This document shows positions 11,621-22,239 of a DNA stretch of 64,000 bases, piece after piece. The position numbers and the translations under genes are program-made. How positions within the stretch are numbered: the stretch's first letter is position 1; the number at the start of each line of letters is the position of its first letter. The stretch comes from Fulvia fulva (Eukaryota > Ascomycota > Dothideomycetes > Mycosphaerellales > Mycosphaerellaceae), in the NCBI RefSeq assembly GCF_020509005.1, contig NC_063019.1, positions 2,542,001-2,606,000 of the forward strand, given 5' to 3'. The notes beneath the pieces are model-generated. The model saw only the letters and a program-made list of their open reading frames with translations, was not told the origin of the DNA and did not search any database.

Positions 11621-12337
11621 ACTCTAGGGTCTGCCTTTAGGGGAAAGGGACCTTAGTTTTAGGGTTTTTTATACTACGATTACGCCGCCGCTAGCGTAGG
11701 CGGGTCGCTACTACTTAAGTAGATTACTCGTCCTAATAAGGGCTGTCGATTTAATAGTCCTCGTCGATAAAAGTATATAGTTCTAGTTAATAATATATAA
11801 GACACTTAAGTATAGTACGTTATATAGCGGAATAGGTAGTGCCTTAGGTAAAACCCTCGTTCCTATACCGGGTACTTAATAGGCCCTTATAGGCTTCGTC
11901 GCGTATCTACCTACCTACCGTATTGCCCGCTAGTAAACACTAGATTATTTCGTAGTCCGCTCGACGCCGTTATATAGTCCGCTTAGTTATTGTTCTATAG
12001 TCCGCTCGTCTAATATTTATCGCTCGGCCCGCTCGGTTTACGGTCTCCGGAGGTAAAAATTCTATACTTATACTAGAGGTGTCCTATCGAGCGTATAGGC
12101 CACGGTTCCGCACCCTTCTTATACGTAGAAAGAAGAGGGACTCGCTCCCGACACGAGTACACGCTCGTCGGATAGTTTTTATACCCGTTTTACTAGTAGT
12201 CCTCTATTCGCCGCGGCTTCGCCTACGTTACGCGCCCGTCGCGCCTACGACGCTCTAGCGTAAGAATACTTAGCTCTCTCGTGGCTAGACGAGAGGTTCG
12301 TAGCCAATACTACGTATAGGTGATTCTCGTCGTCGAC

Positions 12338-13959
12338 CTCTACGACTATATAGTAGCTAGTTACTTAGGGGACGAGAAGACGTATAAATTAGTAGCTCGT
12401 AACTATACCTAGCTAGGTATTATACGATTTATTAAGAGCTATTTACGTGCCTACCGCGCTTACCGTACGAATAAGAACACTAACATCTAGTACCTAGGGC
12501 TATTAAGACCGCTACTAGTACTATTTAGCGCTTAGGAGGATATCTCTATTAACTTCGTAGTCAAACTACCGAAGGGAATAAGCGTAGTCGACGGACAAAC
12601 GTACGAGAACATTATAACCGTTATATACCGCCTAACTAAGGAGCGACATATTAGCGACATATTATTCCTATTACCTTAATAATAGTAGAGCATTACGTAC
12701 TAGTATTCCTAAAGTACGTGTTTAGTAGACATAGGCTCCCGAAGTCTATTATCTCGGATCGTAGTATATAATAGGTTTCTATATTCTAGCGTAGGATATA
12801 CGCGCTACTTAGTATTAATCGAAAGCTATCTTTATCGTTCTACCTAGAAATAGATAGATAGTCGGAGAACACGAACAAAGTAATAGAGTAATACCTACGT
12901 ATCTTTCTTAACTATACCTAGGAAGACTAGCTAGATTAGACTCTATTAGCTAAGGTTATAGCAAACAATATAGTGTCCGTAATAATAGGCGTCTCGCCGT
13001 TCTATACTAATACTAGGCGTAATCTAAGGTTCTCTAAGTTCGACTTAGACTTACCTATACTACTAATACTATATAAATAGCGACTAGACGCCGAGTCCGC
13101 GGACAAGTTTACGGCTAAGATATAAGAGATATACTAACACTTACGATAGTAGATAGCCTTAGTATAAGTAGTCTAAGCTAAGTACGTAAACTAGACGCGT
13201 ATACCTATACTACGGTACGCCGAAGGCGACGAAGTATAGGTAAGTACTAAGAACTAGACGATAGAGAGACCTTCTCGTAAGATAGATATAAAGTAGTCTA
13301 GGCCGTACGTAATTACAGAGGTACTACCGGGTAATACTTATAAAGTAGAGCTCCTACCTACTTTAAATATCGATAATCGCTTCTACTTATACCTTCTTAT
13401 ACTAGTTCATCCGCCGGTTATAGGACAGACATAACCGTACTACTACCGATCCGAATTATTAACGACGAATAATACAAAGCCGATCCCGCCGAACCCGATT
13501 AATAGGAAGTTAAGTAAATTCTAGACTATAAGAAAAGATAGTCACGAAGACTAATACCGGTAGGAGGTAAGTAGCTATATTAGGAATACTTAGTGAAATA
13601 CATTAGATATAATAAGCTATCCTATAAAGCTACGGACTAGGTTATCGAGACTACCGCCGCCTCCGTAGCCGACTTTTACTATAACTACCTAAGAGCGACT
13701 AAGCTACCTAGTTTTTAACTACCTATAGACTAGATACTAAATAAGAATGCTATAGGTATACGTATAGCGCGCTAACTAGTATAATTAGCGATAGCTCTAA
13801 TACCGGTAGGACTAGGCCTCCGGGCTTATATAAAAGAGAGCGATACGTATAGTCTAATAGATAATAAGGTGTTTACGAAGGCAATAAGAGATATAATAGA
13901 TACGATAGATATAAGAGGAGAGGAGAGTGCTCCGGAGCGCACTCTAAGAGGGGGGTTAG
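12338..13959 (+). pseudogene. Gypsy-H integrase and chromodomain, 3' half of element
   Basis: Starts inside the integrase N-terminal region (FYDYIVASYLGDEKTYKLV). The core follows, with DISINFVVKLPKG near 12541 and DGQTYENIITVIYRLTKERH near 12580-12655 (catalytic D region). A linker then leads to a chromodomain at about 13518-13700 (ILDYKKR, YLVKYI, V-I-E-T-T-A-A-S-V-A-D-F). A purine-rich tract (agaggggggt, about 13946) precedes the LTR. The 5' half of this element is at 40344-45755 on the opposite strand; the break is the LINE-A insertion site. The chromodomain marks a chromovirus. RIP stops throughout. Confidence 0.85.
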
Positions 13960-14144
13960 GGTTACTATACCGGCGTATATTTACTTAAACCCGTAGGTAC
14001 GTACCTAGACCCGGCGCCCGCTAACTAATCCGACTAGCGGCTTAGCGCCCGTATATATCTCTCGCGCCCTCCGCGCCTCTCTTAGATAGAACATCTATTC
14101 GACTTATACCTTACCCGACTACGTACTTATACCTACTTATAATA
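13960..14144 (+). repeat. Gypsy-H 3' LTR (185 bp)
   Basis: 185 bp, matching 45571-45755, 34356-34540 (both reversed) and 53339-53523. Ends are TGTTA-type/TAACA-type after allowing for RIP. The five bases after it (cccgg, 14145-14149) are the reverse complement of ccggg beside the 5' LTR at 45756-45760, which is the 5 bp target-site duplication of this element. Confidence 0.85.
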
Positions 14145-15854
14145 CCCGGAGATATTACCCGCGGGTAACATTCCTAATAAGGAAGCTCTAGCCGCGGTAA
14201 CTACCGAGGATTAGTATAAGCTTTAGTATAGAAGATTCGTATACCTAGGTAAAGGATTGCTCCGGAACGTCTATAGGGTAAGTAATAAGAAGGACCCGAT
14301 TCCTATCCCGGACGAGTATAACTATAAGGTATACTCTATCGCGAATATACGGAAGTTTAAAGGCGCTATTATAGAACGAAAGAACGAAAGACTTACGCTT
14401 ATATCTATCGATATCTACGGACCCTTCGAAAATATAACATCTAGGCTAGGTTTTTAATACTAGCTAGAGATCGTAGATAACTTCTTTAGAAAGAAGTAGG
14501 TAATCCCGCTTAAGAACAAATCCGACGTACCGTAAGTACTACGATAATAGCGGCTTACTATAGAGAAAGTATCTAAATACTACGTAAGAGTAGTATAGAG
14601 TAACAATATACCTAAGCTACTAATAGTTCTAAAGAATAGGAGAAAGAATCGGGTATTTAGTACGATACGACGGATACTTATTACTCTATACAAAACAGAG
14701 TAGTAGAAAGGTCAATCTAGGTATCGGAGAACGCGATCCGTATAATACTCGAGGAATCAGGGATGCCGGTAGAATTCTAGCCTAAAGCGCTAGAGGTATA
14801 GGCGGTTATATATAACCTACTACCGAACGGACCGTTACTTAACGGCGTCTAACTTTCGCCGGAAGAAGTATTTACTAGCAAAGTACCGACGGTAGATTAC
14901 CTAAGAGTATAGGGTTATAGGGCAGTAGTTTACGTAGAACCGAAATTATATCTAAAAGGGCTACGATAGTATAAGTTAATAAACCGGGGTAAGGAAGCTA
15001 TTTTCGTTAGATATAGTCAATCGACTAAGTAATAGTTGTTCTAGGAGCTAGATATACGAGCTATTAGGTAGTATAGCCAAGTAGATTAGTTCGAAAACGA
15101 GAAGGGGGGAGATCTAGATTTAGGTGTCTCCTTTACGAACTAACCTAGTAAGGTACCCGAACGAAGGCTAGTCGGTTAACTACCGGCGGTCTCGCGACTA
15201 CTACTAGTTTAGCGACTAGCGGATACCCCGATAGCAATCTTACGATCCTCGGGTAGTATAATACCAAGGCCTAACGAGAGTAACGTAAGTAAGATAGGGT
15301 ATAAAATACCCTAACTTTCTACTACTAAAGTAGCCGAGTCTTCTATAGAATAACCGACCTAGCTAATCCCCGCTCCCTACGTAGAGACCGAACCCGCTAC
15401 GGCTAAGGACAAAGGACTAACCGTCTTAAGACCGCTCTATATCTAACTTCCCGGTAGACTAGATAATATCGCGGACTATAAGAAGATTAAGGAAACCCCG
15501 GAGCTACCGGAACTAATCGTCCGGAAGAAAAGGACTAGAGATCCCGACGATAATTACGGCTAGGACTAGGACTATAAGGCTAAGCACTACAAAGCTATAA
15601 TAGCTTTGTTCTACTAACTACTATAGGTGAACAATAGACTTACTAATACTAACGAACGTATATTTATAGCTACGGTAGAGGAACTATTCGACGAAGTCTA
15701 AGAATACGCCTTTACTATATTCGGACCCGGTATCGCCTACTAATAGGAAGTACCTATCCCGAAGATATATAAGGCTACGGTAGGGGATCCTAAATAGGGC
15801 TACTTGTAGAAGGACGCTATTGATACCGAGCTACTCTCGTTATTAAGTAATAAC
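14145..15854 (+). pseudogene. Copia-2 integrase to start of reverse transcriptase
   Basis: Ty1/copia order: a pre-integrase region, then LISIDIYGPFEN near 14398 (integrase core start), VDNFFRKK, later VERS-type and PNGPLLNG segments (about 14700-14840), a hydrophilic linker, and the beginning of the RT domain (IPKIYKATVGDP) near 15755-15790. It stops at the gypsy-J LTR. The upstream half (protease, gag, 5' LTR) is at 45761-46954 and 52497-53330 on the other strand. One or more frame changes are needed to follow the frame, besides RIP stops. Confidence 0.8.
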
Positions 15855-16004
15855 TATTACGGGTAGTGATCTATAAGACGATAGTATAGGGTTGCCGTAA
15901 AACAAGCGTTGTTCGGTAAGGCTACGAAAGAGAAGCGCGAAGCGCGCGAGATATATAAGGAAGCACTAAGGCGCGCGACGTTACGGTAGTAGTAAACCGT
16001 AATA
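15855..16004 (-). repeat. Gypsy-J 3' LTR (about 150 bp)
   Basis: Bounded by tattacggg and ccgtaata, the RIP-altered forms of TGTTACGG and CCGTAACA. A run of C just to the right (16008-16014; G on the coding strand) is the polypurine tract that precedes a 3' LTR. Its 5' partner is missing, so the exact ends are inferred. Confidence 0.6.
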
Positions 16005-17394
16005 GTACCCCCCCTTTAGATCGCTATTCGTCCTCGGACGGCTCTATCTCTATAGTAGTGTATCTACGAAAACTATATTATCCTCTAGTCTACCTTATTT
16101 AGCTTAAGTATCCTCTAAACCCTTAATAACCTCCTTACTATCGATCACTATATCCGTCGGGCGGCTAAGCTAGTACGGCTATATAGAGGCTTAGGGTATA
16201 TAGCGACATCCTTGTTCTAACGCTTATTATAGAGACTTCTATCCGTTATTATCCTTATAGAAGTAGGTAACACGCGGTTCTATAGTAGCCCTAGCGTATT
16301 AAGTATCCGAGCCTATGTCTATAGCGTTCGTTTATATAGAGCTTTATAGGTTAACTATAGGCGTATCGACGGCGGCTATAGGATAAAACTCTATCGTACT
16401 CGTATTAAGTCTTATCGAGCGGCGTAACGTCCTTACTTATAGCCTAGACGCCGTTACGGGCGTATTAGTTTACGGTGTAACTACCGGTATAGACGTACTC
16501 GCGTTCTCCGTAGGCACCTACCTAGACTTAGTATTAGATCGTAGTATACTAGTAACTCGGTCCTTATTAGGTACCTAGTTATACGGCGGCTTAAAGTCGG
16601 CGGGTATAGACTTCGTCGGAAAGCTATAGTAGAAGTCTATAATAGAGGCGGCTACTCCTACTAATGCTTCTAGTAGCTCCTAGCTCGGCTCGCGGTATCC
16701 TTTCTACTTTACTAGGTACTTATACTCGTCTTACTTCAGTAGTAAGTATTTTAGTAGTCTTCCCTTTAGCTTAAAATATTTCCTATCAAGTATATCCTCT
16801 ACAAAGTACTCTTCGGATATTTCGCCGCCGTCGTCGCGGGTAATCTCGATTAGAGGCGGCGGTGCTAGGATCTGTCTAGGTTCGGGGTTATTAGTAGCTA
16901 GTTATAGGAGCGAGGCGTAGAAAGTGTTATAGAGATTACCTAACTAATCGGGTATTATAACGCGGGAAGCATTTTAATACGGGAGTACTACGGTGATCTC
17001 GTACGGCCCTACGTTCTTAATATCGAGCTTCTTAGACGGGCATGTTATTAACTAGTTAGTAGTATTAATATAAACTTCGTCGCCGATGTTAAAATTCGGA
17101 GGTAGCTAGTAATATACATTTATAAAATCTGCTTATAACGCTTAGGCTAACACAATTTCTTGTCTTAGATATACATATATCTGGTTTATACGCTTAGTAA
17201 ACGTATTTATAGATTCTGTATCGAGTCGTTACTTATAGGGTATGAGCTTTATAGGGGTAGTCAGACTAGTATCTATAAATTCTAGGTTACGACCGGTATT
17301 AGCGTAGAAGGGTAATACTCTAGTAGTAGCTAATATATAATTATTAGTAGTAAACTCGGTAAGTAGTAACTAATTAACCTAATCATCTTAGGCA
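16005..17394 (-). pseudogene. Gypsy-J integrase C-terminus and chromodomain
   Basis: Minus strand, downstream part of gypsy-J. The integrase C-terminal region reads NIGDEVYINT near 17080 and continues to a chromodomain near 16600-16780 (EYLVK, KGYREPS, with W>stop). The last part before the polypurine tract is unassigned. It joins in frame across the LINE-A insertion to 22240 (VIERYLRAY then INYAQDD). Inactivated by many RIP stops. Confidence 0.8.
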
Positions 17395-17405
17395 TAGTTT
17401 ATATA
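17395..17405. repeat. Target-site duplication of truncated LINE-A
   Basis: tagtttatata here and at 22240-22250 flank the truncated LINE-A in gypsy-J. Confidence 0.75.
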
Positions 17406-19599
17406 GATAGATATTTCATTAAGCTGTTATAGTGCCCTTTGGCCTATATAGCTATACTATCTTGTTTTCGTATATATAGAGAGGAGACCGTGTTAGTAAA
17501 AACCCCTCCTCCTTCCCGACTGTCTTTTCCTCCTAGTTGTCGTCTTAAATTTCCCTTATTAGGGGTACGCTAGTGTCATAGGCCTGCCCTAATAACTACC
17601 CTATCTACCACCCCCTAGCTTCCGCCTCTTGTCTATCTACTCCTCCGTCTCGCTAGCGAGGCTAAACTGCTAGAGGTATCCCTACTATAGTATCTACCGA
17701 GAGAATCGGCGAATGTTGCCTTTGTCCCTAATGATTGACTTGTAGTCTCTCCTTCCCGCTTAGTACCTCTAATTTCCCCTGCCTCTCGCCTACTACGGGC
17801 ATCGTAGTAGTATATATTCTAGGTTTTACGATAGGTAGCCACACTAGTAGGCTAGGCTATAGATGTCTAGTACGCGTCTTCTATATAGGTAGGCCCTTAA
17901 TCTAATGTGTTCGGACCTGATCTGGATCGCTATGCTTGCTTCGGCCCTTATCAGGTCCCTATATAGCTAGTAATTATGTCTCTAGAAGGCTCGGAGCGCT
18001 ATCGGGCCTATTGTCTTAGAGGGCTTCCTTTTCTAGTCCTACTCCTATAGGTAGCTCGCTATCTATTCCGCTAGGCTTTAGGTCTTAGCCTTACTCCCGC
18101 CGGCCTAGCGAGTCCTACGCTCCTCCTCTTTTCGTACTAGCCATTCGGTGCTTATCTATATAGCCGTAAAGGTAGTAAGGTCATCCTCTTTTTAGCTTGT
18201 CCTATGTCCGGCCCCTCTCCGGTAGTAGCTTTCTATCTTATTCTTTACCTCCTAGATCGTAGTTTGTACTAGGTAACCTATCGTCCTTACCGCGTATTGA
18301 ATTCTTATTCCCCGGATGTACTGGCCGATTAGTAGTGTTCCTATCTCTATTTCTACCGTACTTATTAACGTTGTCTTATATACGCCTAGTACCCTACGTA
18401 GGTTACCTACCTATATCCTATTTAGGGGTTGCTCTATCCGTTTCGGGATCGGCTTGCCTACGCCTCCTGTTCCCTAAATCTATACCCCGTATAGTATAGC
18501 TAGTCTAACAATCGCCTTATATATTACTCTTGCCTTGTCGAATGTTACTCCCTATATAGATGCCGTAAGTCTCTTTATCGAGGCTTCGTTAACTTGTACT
18601 CGACTCTAGGCTTTCTTAACCTATATATTCTAGCTTAGCTTCGGGTCGAGCTAGATCCCTAGTACTCGTAGCTTCGCTAATAGCTTTGTCTCGTAGCCTT
18701 AGATTCTTACCGCCGCCTTTATATTATAGTATATTCTCGCTTTACTAAAGTGTATAAGTTGGTACTTTTTAGGGGCGAACCGGGCACTATACTTCTTTAC
18801 CTACTCCTCGTATTTCTTGTGCCTATCTTCGAGGAGGGGACAGTTCTCTTCTATCGAGTCTGACTAGGCTAGGATATTTATGTCGTCTACGAACCCCGAT
18901 ACTAAGGTTTGCGGAGAGGTGAGTAGGGGGATTAGATTAGACATAAATATTAGAAATAGGATAGGGGAGAGAGTAGATCCCTAAGGTATTCTAGCCTCTA
19001 CCTTTACCGGGTCGGACGTATACCTTCCTAGGACTAGGTATGTCGTCCGTTCCTAGAGAAAGGAGTAGACAAACGTCGTTACCTACTCGAGGATGCCTTT
19101 CTACTATAGGATATATATTAGCCTTTAGTATAAGACGTTATCGAAGGCTCCTACGATGTCGAGGGATAGTAAGGACGCCGCTCGGTTCCTACCGTAGTAC
19201 TAGAGGGTCTGAATTTGCTCCGTAATTAGCTCTATTACTATTAGTGTCGATCGCTAGCTTCTTCCCCCTATCTGTGTTACTAGGAGTACGTAGTTGTCCT
19301 CGGCTAGCTATATAAGTCTCTAGGCTACTATCTTTTCTAGGACCTTCCCTATCGTGTTTAGAAGTAACATTAGTCTATACGACTTGGGCTAAGTATAGTC
19401 CTCCTTCTATAGCTTACGTAGCACTACTATTATAGACTCTCTATACGGCTTCGGGTGATACCCTAGCCGTAGGTACGCGGTAAACAGGTTTGCTAGGCTC
19501 GGCGCGATCTCTTCTCTATACTCTTTTAGTAGTATGTTTAGTATCCTGTCTAGGCCTAGGGCTTTTCGTCCTTTTAGCTTACTTATAAATCCTATTACT

Positions 19600-19611
19600 A
19601 TATTAGAGCTA
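19600..19611. repeat. Target-site duplication of the composite LINE
   Basis: atattagagcta at 19600-19611 and again at 22201-22212. Confidence 0.9.
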
Positions 19612-20134
19612 GGTCGACGACGAGAATCACCTGTACGTGGTGTCGGCTACGAACCTCTCGTCTAGCTACGAGAGAGCCAAGTATTCTCACGCTGGAGCGT
19701 CGTGGGCGCGACGGGCGCGTAGCGTAGGCGAAGCCGCGGCGAACAGAGGACTACCAGCAAAACGGGTATGAAAACCATCCGACGAGCGTGTACTCGTGTC
19801 GGGAGCGAGTCCCTCTTCTTTCTACGTGTAAGAAGGGCGCGGAACCGTGGCCTATACGCTCGACAGGACACCTCTGGTATGAGTGCAGAATTTTCACCTC
19901 CGGAGACCGCAAACCGAGCGGGCTAAGCGACGAACATTGGACGAGCGGACTACAGAACAACAACTGAGCGGACTATGCAACGGCGTCGAGCGGACTACGA
20001 AACAATCTGGTGTTTGCCAGCGGGCAATGCGGTGGGTAGGTGGACACGCGACAAAGCCTGTAAGGGCCTGTCGAACACCCGGTATGGGAACGAGGGTTTT
20101 GCCTGAGGCACTGCCTGTCCCGCTACACAACGCA
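19612..20134 (+). promoter_or_regulatory. LINE-A 5'UTR, unmutated version
   Basis: The best-preserved copy of the LINE-A leader in the window, starting ggtcgacgacgag. Full-length LINE-A needs its promoter inside this leader, as usual for LINEs. Inverted half-sites such as cctctcgtctagctacgagag (about 19651) could fold. No known promoter motif was assigned, and the leader's promoter role is inferred from the family. Confidence 0.55.
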
Positions 20135-20688
20135 CCTAGTCTGACATGGTAGATTGCGACGAGGAAAAGACGATAGCCTAAGCAAGGAAAAGACGGCTGT
20201 TAGGACGGGGAAAAGACGTACAATGCAAGTGGATTAGTTCTGTGATCGGGGAGGATCGAGGGCAGGGTGATAAGGAACTTCATATTGGTTAGTAGGTGGA
20301 AACGCAAGGAGTACGCTGCCCGGCGTGGTGTGTGCCCCGAGCAAACCTGCGAGGCATGGACGGCCGCTTTCTAGAGATAGGCTGCGGTAACGCGAAGGGC
20401 GTCAAAACCTGGGGCGTGGTGTACACTGGCAGCGACGGCTGACACTGTCTGTACAGCCCGAGAGGACGGATGCGCATGTCGGTCAATAGAGAGCACTAAA
20501 GGGCTTAGGCCTATGGAGGTGGATATTGGCTTAAGGAGCAAACAGGGAGGGAGGGCGTAGAGGGAAGCTTTTGCTCCGGGCTAACCTCTCGAAACGAGGC
20601 TACACGGTGGTGCTAGATGAGTGGGAAAGCGCGGTTAAGACTTGTCACCTTATCTCGTAGCTAGCTTGCTAAATACGATTCCTTCCTT
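20135..20688 (+). repeat. Module X, nearly unmutated copy (WEIRD-like)
   Basis: 554 bp from cctagtctg to ccttcctt, the same limits as the copy in X-B. It contains three spaced copies of gaaaagacg near 20163-20215 and a short hairpin cctc...gagg near 20590. Frames inside are short (a 65-codon antisense stretch at 20289-20486 has no domain). It could be a non-coding RNA, a piece of a host transcript or the leader of an unseen LINE; nothing in the sequence decides. Confidence 0.7.
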
Positions 20689-20689
20689 G

Positions 20690-22001
20690 CTCAGCATCGG
20701 GGTTCGTAGACGATACAAACATCCTAGCCTGGTCAGACTCGACAGAAGAGAACTGTCGCCTCCTTGAAGATAGGCACAAGAAATGCGAGGAGTGGGCAAA
20801 GAAGCATGGTGCCCGGTTCGCCCCTGAAAAGTACCAACTTATACACTTCAGTAAAGCGAGAACACACCATAATATGAAGGCGGCGGTAAGAATCCAAGGC
20901 TACGAGACCAAGCCATCAGCGGAGCTACGAGTACTAGGGATCTGGCTCGACCCGAAGCTAAGCTGGAATGTACAGATTAAGAAAGCCCAGAGTCGAGCGC
21001 AAGTCAATGAAGCCTCGATAAAGAGGCTTACGGCATCTACATGGGGAGCAACATTCGACAAGGCAAGAGTAATGTATAAGGCGATCGTCAGACCAGCTAT
21101 GTTGTACGGGGCACAGATTTGGGGAACAGGAGGCGCAGGCAAGCCGATCCCGAAACGGATAGAGCAACCCCTAAACAGGACACAGGCAGGCAACCTACGT
21201 AGGGTACTAGGCGCATACAAGACAACGTCAACAAGCACGGTAGAAATGGAGACAGGAATACCACCAATCGGCCAGTACATCCGGGGAATGAGAATTCAAT
21301 ACGCGGCAAAGACGACAGGTTACCTAGCACAAACCACGATCCAGGAGGCAAAGAATAAGATAGAAAGCCGCTACCGGAGAGGGGCAGGATATAGGACAAG
21401 CCAAAAAGAGGATGACCTTACGACCTTTACGGCCGTACAGACAAGCACCGAATGGCTAGCACGAAAGGAGGAGGAGCGTAGGACTCGCCAGGCCGGCGGG
21501 AGCAAGGCTAAGACCCAAAACCTAGCGGAACAGATAGCGAGCTGCCTATGGGAGCAGGACTGGAAAAGGAAGCCCCCTAAGACAACAGGCCCGATAGCGC
21601 TCCGAGCCTTCCAGAGACACAATTACCAGCTATATAGGGACCTGACAAGGGCCGAAGCAAGCATAGCGATCCAAATCAGGTCCGAACACATTGGATTAAG
21701 GGCCTACCTGTTCAGAAGACGCGCACTAGACATCTATAGCCCAGCCTGCCAGTGTGGCTACCCATCGCAAAACCCAGAACATATGCTACTACGATGCCCG
21801 CAGTGGGCGAGAGGCAGGGGAAATTGGAGGCACCAAGCGGGAAGGAGAGACTACAAGTCAATTATTAGGGACAAAGGCAACATTCGCCGAATCTCTCGGT
21901 GGATACTACAGCAGGGATACCTCCAGCAGTTTAGCCTCGCGAGCGAGACGGAGGAGTGGATAGACAAGAGGCGGAAGCGAGGGGGGTTGCAGATAGGGTA
22001 G
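20690..22001 (+). pseudogene. LINE-A ORF2 C-terminal part, open reading frame
   Basis: The clean frame is open from 20673, where X enters, to the stop at 22001. The LINE-derived part begins SASGFVDDTNILAW (RT motif C) near 20691, passes the thumb (LGIWLDPKLSW at about 20935-20970) and ends with a Cys/His tail, C-Q-C-G-Y ... E-H-M-L-L-R-C near 21750-21800. The first ATG is 20874, giving 375 residues without RT motifs A-C, so the product would not be an active polymerase. It is the best reference for what LINE-A encoded before RIP. Full-length ORF2 would be about 1120 residues. Confidence 0.8.
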
Positions 22002-22200
22002 TCATCAGGGCAGGCCCATGACACTAGCGTACCCCTAACAAGGGAAATTTAAGACGACAACGAGGAGGAAAAGACAGGCGGGAAGGAGGAGGGGTTTTCA
22101 CCAACACGGTTTCCCCTCTATATATACAAAAACAAGATAGCATAGCTGCATAGGCCAAAGGGCACTACAACAGCTTAATGAAATATCTATCTATCTATCT
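22001..22200 (+). repeat. LINE-A 3'UTR with (ATCT)n tail
   Basis: About 180 bases of conserved 3'UTR, including ggccaaagggcacta near the end, then the tail atctatctatctatct. The same 3' end closes all LINE-A copies. This is the part the element's own RT would be expected to recognise. Confidence 0.7.
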
Positions 22201-22239
22201 ATATTAGAGCTAACCGCCCAATCTATGTCTAGGGACGCG

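Larger units (their letters stand above)
6675..12337 (-). mobile_element. Full-length LINE-A copy (non-LTR retrotransposon), RIP-mutated
   Basis: Order on the minus strand: 5'UTR 12337 to about 11816, ORF1 about 11620-10260, ORF2 about 10246-6877, short 3'UTR and a (TATC)n tail instead of poly(A). ORF1 has a degraded CCHC knuckle near 10713-10630. ORF2 has an APE-type endonuclease followed by RT and a Cys/His-type tail; no RNase H block was seen. Every position equals 47019 minus the coordinate in the plus-strand copy 34682-40343 across at least 2.7 kb tested. The interiors are almost identical, RIP changes included. The two ends differ more. This copy is probably a recombinant between two ancestral insertions. 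Confidence 0.85.
19612..22200 (+). mobile_element. Young composite LINE: LINE-A 5'UTR + module X + LINE-A 3' part
   Basis: Three blocks in one insertion with perfect 12 bp duplications: LINE-A 5'UTR (19612-20134, colinear with 34682-35203), module X (20135-20688), and LINE-A from inside RT to the tail (20690-22200, colinear with 38835-40345). CA and TG are common throughout, so it has escaped most RIP and is much younger than its host copy. It lacks ORF1, endonuclease and the front of RT, so it should be non-autonomous. The join points lie within one insertion, which argues for template switching during one reverse-transcription event. Confidence 0.9.
17406..22239 (-). mobile_element. 5'-truncated LINE-A (about 2.2 kb) carrying a nested composite LINE
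   Basis: LINE-A sequence from the GATA tail (17406) to 19611, interrupted by the composite at 19612-22200, and ending after 22213-22234 (accgcc...ctaggg). It corresponds to about 6675-8912 of LINE-A copy 1, so only the 3' half of ORF2 and the 3'UTR are present. RIP is heavy. Typical target-primed reverse transcription truncation, flanked by 11 bp duplications. Confidence 0.85.

Noticed and set aside
14257..14457. Short ATG frame as a separate small gene
   Set aside because: It is a stop-free window inside the copia-2 integrase frame (leads into LISIDIYGPFEN).
19662..20486. Several 65-90 codon frames in the composite LINE
   Set aside because: They lie in the LINE-A leader and module X on both strands without domains. 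Low stop density comes from GC-rich sequence.
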